Shown piece after piece: positions 58,377 to 64,000 of a stretch of DNA of 64,000 bases; positions within the stretch are counted from its first letter, which is position 1, and each line of letters begins with the position of its first letter. Made by a program: the position numbers and the translations under genes. The stretch spans positions 74,187,410-74,251,409 of the forward strand of contig CM043960.1 in the NCBI GenBank assembly GCA_014529385.2, read 5' to 3'. The notes beneath the pieces are model-generated. The model ran no database searches, was not told the origin of the DNA, and saw nothing but the letters and a program-made list of their open reading frames with translations. The DNA is from Adiantum capillus-veneris. Its lineage: Eukaryota; Streptophyta; Polypodiopsida; Polypodiales; Pteridaceae.

Positions 58377-59519
58377 TTGTAATAGTCCAAATCTTTGTTG
58401 GTGTACTACTAGCTACCATCGATTTGAAAACTTTATGTGTGTGTGTGTGTGTGTGTCTCTGTGTGTGTGTGTGTGTGTGTGACAAAGTTGCATGCTTTAG
58501 TTGGATTATGCAATGATAAAGAGCATAATAAGTAAGGTACTGTTGATTTTGTCATTATTCAAGGTTGAATATATGATTGAGAGTGGTTTTCTTGGTCATG
58601 AAAGTGTTGTTTATATTGGGCATGGTGAGTGAAAGCAATATGCTATTCTTATTTAAGATTATATGGAAGTGCCTTATTTTTACATTATAGTCTCAAGCCA
58701 CTTGATGATAGTAGTTTAGACTTTGATGTCTCCAATGACGAAGATAATGAGATGTTGACAATGTATGCAGGTCATCATGATGCATTGAGAAATGATCTTT
58801 GTGTGAGAGACAACTTTACTACAAATATGAACGTTGAAGGATAAGAATTCTACATGTTGTATTACTGTGTTGCCAAGTACAAGACCAACAAGGCCTTGAA
58901 AGATGCTTGGGGAAACTGCGTCTCGTGGTTCATACATAGTGGAGGGTTATTACTACAAGAAAGTGGAAGGCAATGATGATGGTTACTATTTTTTGATGGC
59001 TCAACCGCATGTCATTCTTCCATCACACCTGGTAAGGGCCATCAAGTTTCATTTAGAGCTAGTCTAATGGAGAGAGAAATGAGTTCAAATTGTCTCCAAA
59101 TATATATGTGAACATATTCAACAACATGCCAGTTGATGTGTAGCACTATTTTTAAAACTTGTGAAAAATTTTCTTCAAACTTCATGAGAATTACGACTTC
59201 TTCTTTACTTGTTGTCATGTTTCTCTTTTCTCTCTCCATTAAGTACAGTTTACTATTGAAGCCTACATTTTATTTTGTAGTTGAGTTTGCATGCCAGTTC
59301 TTGTAATTATTTTGCATGCCAATTCTTGTGTGAGTGTAGTATGCGATAATTGTTGGCGGTGTCTGCTTGCAGGTAGTGATATAGGCATGGTGCCTACCAA
59401 ATCTTGTAATCATTTTTTAATCTTTTTAAGATTCTTTTATGCTATTTTTTAGGCTTTTTAATAAAAATAGCACTGTTTTGTAATAAAAATAGAGCTTGCA
59501 TAAAAAGGATTTGCAGATA

Positions 59520-59558
<39 letters not shown>

Positions 59559-59700
59559 ACAACATGCAATGCTGCCGTCTGCACGGTAGTGATGACCTTG
59601 TTTTGATCTAGCTGAAGAGGAACAAAGGTAATCTAGAGGCACTGGGTTGAAGTCCTAGAGGTACTCATAAAGCTGTTTTGTCAAGTCTTTTCCATATGTG
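58377..59700. other. Unrecognised region with microsatellites
   Basis: A (GT)n tract at 58435-58480 and a (CT)n tract at 59525-59557 are clear. 58629-58844 is a short open frame (LKPLDDSSLDFDVSNDEDNE and MLTMYAGHHDALRNDL), and a different frame downstream gives FYMLYYCVAKYKTNKALKDA. This could be a relic of a host gene or of a DNA transposon. I recognise no family. The rest shows nothing I can call. Confidence 0.4.
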
Positions 59701-59705
59701 CATTT

Positions 59706-60070
59706 AGAGTACCTTTGGACCCGCATCATTGGACCTGTCTGAAGTTCCCACTTACAAGTGCTTTGCAAAGGGACTTTGCAAGTATCTTTGGGCCTATCAG
59801 AAGGTTCTTGTGAAAAGTCTTGTGCCTCAAGTGAAACCATGTTTGAAAGTACTTTTGGACCTGTCAAAAGGTACTTCAGGAGTGGCTTGTGTCTACTTCT
59901 ATGTAAAGTATGAAAGTACCTTAGACATATCCAAAGGTACTTTTAAAGTTGTGTCCTATAAAATTGCAGTGTCTAGTATTGTGCAAGTTCAAAGGTGCTC
60001 CGAGGGTTCTTTGATGCGGTTCAAGAGTATATATAAGTACCTTTCAACCCATAATTGTGAAGAGTCCATG
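59706..60070. repeat. 67-73 bp tandem repeat with hairpin motif
   Basis: AAGTAC(C/T)TTTGGACC-like words start near 59706, 59779, 59846 and 59913 (spacings 73, 67 and 67). In the best copies the word is followed within a few bases by its inverse, GTCAAAAGGTACTT (59864-59877) or ATCCAAAGGTACTT (59929-59942), so each unit can fold into a hairpin. A weaker copy lies near 60047. A 126-codon open frame runs across the array but has repeat-like composition and no domain. Confidence 0.75.
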
Positions 60071-60239
60071 TGCACGGATGCGTGCGGGAAGGGGAGAGGG
60101 AGAGAGTAGATATTGTGTGTGGGTGGAGTCAACCTCTAAGTGAGGAGCTCCTTATTCTTGGTATATGTAAGAGAATAAGGTGGTGTTAGTGGGCGGGTGC
60201 ACATCCTCTGGGTGGCTGGGCAAGACACATATGCATTTA

Positions 60240-61562
60240 CCATAATAGTCTCCCACTTAAAGGCAAATGTGCGGATAAGTGGGTCCTACTAGCTAAACCA
60301 CTAGTATGTACAAGAAAACAGGTGAGAGAATCTCTCAACCTGCACCCACTGGCTTGCTCAGTCAATCTACATGCAACCATATTAGTTCTGGTGGTAGGCA
60401 AGTGTGCATATCCACGCTAGAGCCTAAATGTAAATCTCGCAAAATCCTCTATATGGTCTGCAAAACTCTAGTATGCATCATGATAGTGTCAGTCATCATA
60501 TGACTGACAATCCCTACTGCAAATGCTCCCACTGCAAATGCTAGGTCAGGACTCAACACTAGCAGGTCGTACATGAGATGCTCAAACGTTGACAAAATCT
60601 ACACAAACCTTGTTGTACTCGCCTCCCTTGTGCTATCTGCAATCACTGCATCATCAAGACTACTCATTGCGTATGGATGTGTCAATGCCAACATTGGGAT
60701 GCCTATGTCTCTCTCTCCCATAGGTGAAACTGTGCGTCTTGGCACCAACTTATCAACCTCTAGCATGAGCATATCAAAAAACTCCATGTCCGTCATCTCT
60801 ATTGTGTCTCTAGGGAGTAGACCCTCTCTACTTCTACTTGCATAGACTCTGACAACACCTACTCTATCTCACTAGGGCATTTCCACTCTACCTCTCTCTA
60901 TAGAGTCTACTAGCACATTCTACATAGCTAAATGCTCCATCTTGTGAGCATGGTGGAGCTCACCAACGAAGGAGACACGTCTCGTCTCTCGCTCAAAGCA
61001 TGCCAGAAACAACCGAGACTATGTTGTCTTGAACCTCAGGCACATGCATATGATAAATCAAGCCACTACGGACACTTCTGGAAATTAGTAATGAGCCACA
61101 ATGCATCTAGAGAGACTTATCTCTAAGCAGTTTTTGACACCCAAAATCTTCTAACTATCTCATAGAGATCAAGCTCTATCTCAGTTGAGGAACATAGGGC
61201 ACATGTCGTAGCGTATATGATGCACCACTGGGAAATGACAAACAATCATCTCCTGCACCATTTGTGTCAAACGCCAAACCATCGGCTAAGTGTAGAAAAC
61301 CAAAGCTCCCACTAGAGAAGGTGCTAAACCAATCACGATGTGGTGTGACATGTAAAAATGCATCCTCATCTAGCAACAAACGAGGAGAAGTGTCATCGCT
61401 CAAAGACATGTAATTAGGAGGAACGCTAAAGGAAAATGTGACATCATCATCAATGGCATATGAAGCCACCACTCTAGCACGTGTCAAAACCTCATCTGCG
61501 CCCTGTGTGACCACGATGCCAACATCGCATGTATCGAGAACTACGAGACCACCGTCTCTCAT
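60240..61562 (-). mobile_element. Ty1/copia remnant H (fossil), minus strand
   Basis: 61562-61176 encodes copia protease-like sequence (DEDAFLHVTPHRDWFSTF, GAGDDCLSFPSGASYTLRH, VPYVPQLR). Lower coordinates continue as degraded pre-integrase sequence. A copia-type polypurine tract (AAGTGGGAGACTAT on the minus strand) at about 60247-60260 marks the 3' end. An LTR probably lies to its left, but its far end is not visible. The element is old and incomplete, with many breaks. Confidence 0.6.
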
Positions 61563-62530
61563 GAGTCATCACTGTAGACTCTAAACTATCACACATGTCT
61601 GCAACCATAAGTGAATATCAAGAACCAAACTATGACAGATAAGTTGGGAGAAATTTGGCAGACAAAAAAATCAAGTACGATCTCTACCATAAACCATGCC
61701 AAACTAACAACAAAGTGGGAGATCACTCGACCACTACACAATCATGAAACCCATGATCAATTGCATCAAAACTGATGCTCACATATGCAGAAAAAAACTC
61801 CATAATCTGCAAACTGCAAGCACACAATGTGGGACAAATAGCTCAATTGGACGTAAAGCGCATAACCATATATGCAAGTAGTGAGCAAACTAGCTCAAAA
61901 TGCATCCCATAAGAGAAATTGCCAGTAAAAATTTGCAAAAACCTGTGAGACTATCTGCCTATAGCCACACAAGCATATGCTATCCTCACTCTTGCAAGAG
62001 TGGATACACGAACACTAAACTATGTCCAAGGTGACAAAACCTGTCAAAGTGAGAGTAGACACTCAAACAACTGTCAAAGTGGGAGTCAAATGCGGCCACT
62101 AAACCATCAGAGAGTAAAATTGTAGATACACATAGAACATGGCAAGAATCTGGGAATAATATGATAGAGTTTCCCCTTAAAATTGAATAAAAACTCAAAA
62201 CACTCGGTGTCTCAGTAAACAGATCCACAAATGGTATACATGCACTACCAAAACCCTGGCAGACTGGCTCACCCTTGAACCAGTGGCTGTAAGGATGTGT
62301 ACCTATCCAAAAATGTTGTAAAACTGTGAATCTGGTACTTGCAAGCTATACCTAGCTCAAGTTGTATCTGCACATGTCTACATAGTATGAAATTGCACAA
62401 CACCGTGCTAAAAATTGCTCTCTCGAATGCCCCACACAATCTTACATAGTCTACACAGTAAGAAAGTGCAAATTGCAAGAAAAAACTCCTTGAAACTAGC
62501 ACACTATGTCATTGTTTGGTAAGTACGTTG
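61563..62530. other. Degraded sequence, perhaps gag side of copia H
   Basis: I see no convincing gene. Minus-strand open stretches at 62228-61986 and 62502-62269 have no known domain. By position this could be decayed upstream sequence of H. Confidence 0.3.
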
Positions 62531-63334
62531 AGTGGAAACCAAGCACAAAGCTCAACCAATGGTCATAAATGCCACTCAAGAGCCACTCACGGGAAAAATT
62601 GCTTTGGAATGGACCTTCGAAGCTACTTTGCGTGGATATGTGCCGTCAAAATTGGAAACTAGAGTACCATCAAATCTGGGATGCAGGCGAGAGTCCTTCG
62701 GAGCAAATCCACTCTAGAATGGACGCGAGATGGAAAGCCGTTTGGGGAAGCTACACTGGAGCAGAGCCAAATCTCTCTCGCTTTCTCTCACTATGTCAAA
62801 GCCAAGAAAAGAGGGTCGATGTCGCCTTCCGCCTGGAGCAGAGCCAAATTGATCTCGCTATGTTGAAGCTTAGGAAAGAAGGCCGACGTCGTTGGACAAA
62901 ATCTCTCACCAAGGTTGTAGCTTTAGATGCCAAGTTGGTGATGCTAAGAAGAACGCCAAAACATTGAGAAACTACCAAAATTGGTGTCAAAACCGATGTG
63001 CCAAGGCGATGCCAATCGTTGATGCTCAAAGCCAATGGTGAGAAGAATCTGTGGTCGAAAAAAATACACCTCCAATGTGTGGAGGTGTGACCGCCTCTGT
63101 TGGGGATGATTCGATGCCGAGGAATGCCCGAGCTTACTTGCCCTATATGCATTGAGAATACACAGGCTTTTTCTTTGAGTCATTTTTGCCTCGGATGCCG
63201 CCTTCTTCTCTCGATTTATTTTTCCCTCTATCTTGTGAGGGTGTGTGAACACACCCTTACACTCAAACTATTTTTTTTTTAAATTCCCTGTATTCTTCTC
63301 TGTTGACTGCCAAGTTCTGTTTCCACTATCAGAG
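62531..63334. other. Unrecognised region with an internal repeat
   Basis: The word GGAGCAGAGCCAAAT(C/T) TCTCGCT occurs twice (about 62758 and 62838) within a plus-strand open stretch at 62569-62967 that has no recognised domain. A short hairpin (GGGTGTGTGAACACACCC) lies near 63239-63256. The region may be the 5' end or flank of copia H, but I see no primer site. Confidence 0.3.
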
Positions 63335-63340
63335 TTTTTT

Positions 63341-63371
<31 letters not shown>

Positions 63372-63375
63372 GGGG
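63335..63375. repeat. T16-G25 homopolymer pair
   Basis: Sixteen T are followed directly by twenty-five G. A run of 25 G is rare in plant DNA and hard to sequence, so its length should be treated as approximate. The G run could form a quadruplex. It lies 18 bp before the LTR of copia F. Confidence 0.9.
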
Positions 63376-63393
63376 TAGAGAGGAGCTCGTTTT

Positions 63394-63620
63394 TGTTGGA
63401 ATTAGGGTTGTAGAGAAACACACACAGCTTGGAGAAGACGAAGGAAGCTCAAGGTACACAATAGAGAGTGTATTCCTTAGTGTGCAATGGAAAGATAGAT
63501 AGCCCTAGAGTGATGGGCGTATATACAATGCACGGGGGAAAAAACCTCCTAAAGAGGGAAAAAATGCCCCGGCGGTCCTAGTGTGTTCACACACATCACT
63601 ACCACATGTATATGGTAACA
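63394..63620 (-). repeat. 3' LTR of copia element F
   Basis: 227 bp with TG...CA ends. It shares its layout and most blocks with the LTR of E, including GTATATACGCCCATCA (minus strand) and TTTTTTCCCTC. Confidence 0.85.
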
Positions 63621-64000
63621 AATCCCCCCTGGAGTGATGCGGTGAACGAGAGCTGGCACATGAGTAAAGGGAAGTGCCATGCCCTGAGGACAGGATTAGT
63701 CCACAAAGGGGAGTAAGCCCAAAGCTTTGCGGAAAGCTTCAAGCTTCTCACGAGACAATGCCTTTGTGAAAAGATCTGCAAGGTTGTCCTGTGTTGGCAC
63801 ATAAGCCAAGCTGATCTCTCCTGCTGAGAGCCTCTCCCTGACATAGTGGTAATGCACCTCAATGTGCTTTGTGCGAGCATGAAAAACTGGGTTCCTCGCA
63901 ACTGCCAATGCGCTCTGACTGTCAGTGTAGATAGTGTTGGCAGTGTCCTGTCCAACACCCAAGTCAGCCATAAGGCGTCTGAGCCATACACACTCAACCG
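63394..64000 (-). mobile_element. Ty1/copia element F, 3' part, minus strand, cut by window end
   Basis: The 3' LTR (63394-63620, 227 bp) starts TGTTGGAATTAGG and ends TATGGTAACA on the plus strand. The polypurine tract (AGGGGGGATT on the minus strand) adjoins it. 63971-63696 is an uninterrupted RNase H segment (MADLGVGQDTANTIYTDS, AYVPTQDNLADLFTKALS, LLPFVD). The part in view looks less decayed than copia E of the same family. The rest lies beyond the window. Confidence 0.88.

Noticed and set aside
59729-60109. 126-codon open frame over the hairpin repeat as a gene
   Set aside because: Its composition follows the repeat unit, and it has no domain.
1-64000. tRNA, rRNA or small nuclear RNA genes
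   Set aside because: Reading both strands I saw no cloverleaf with conserved tRNA boxes and no rRNA-like core. A covariance-model search was not possible here.

Overview
The window looks like repeat-rich nuclear DNA of a land plant. It holds no bacterial-style operons, rRNA or tRNA. It is packed with nested Ty3/gypsy and Ty1/copia LTR retrotransposon fossils, one LINE, many (GA)n, (GT)n and (CT)n tracts, and one host-gene relic with a plant-type intron. The style of the gypsy integrases suggests a large-genome, probably non-flowering plant such as a fern, but this is inference with low confidence.

Layout, left to right. 1-800: upstream DNA with TATA-like sites, then a 99-bp tandem repeat. 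817-1843: a broken gene related to the centromeric histone CENH3, with a long unrecognised C-terminal extension and one GT-AG intron. 1937 to about 12.3 kb: minus-strand gypsy element G, whose left LTR is interrupted by a 5'-truncated LINE (about 2117-4088). 12.3-13.3 kb: an LTR-like end, a (CT)n(CA)n tract and a degenerate tandem repeat. 13.35-17.92 kb: plus-strand copia fossil E. 17,962-58,371: one giant minus-strand gypsy element C, bounded by a perfect 5-bp duplication GCCAG. Plus-strand gypsy element A (18,187-34,572) sits inside C's left LTR, and young minus-strand gypsy element B (24,508-32,214) sits inside A. Plus-strand gag-only element D (49,867-54,953) sits inside the gag region of C. 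58.4-63.4 kb: unrecognised DNA, a 67-73 bp hairpin repeat, a copia remnant H, and a T16-G25 homopolymer. 63,394-64,000: the 3' end of a minus-strand copia F that runs off the window.

Order of events from nesting and LTR divergence: C first, then A into C, then B into A; D into C separately; the LINE into G. Without its inserts C would be about 18.9 kb, which is very large for a gypsy element.

Two observations stand out. The first is the CENH3-like relic at the left end. The second is a 20-bp palindrome (consensus ACATGGATCGCGATCCATGT) present ten times in C, in two clusters of five. One cluster lies upstream of gag, the other upstream of an extra coiled-coil reading region downstream of pol. 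In the first cluster spacing is 271-288 bp while the DNA between copies has diverged. No host gene in the window looks intact.
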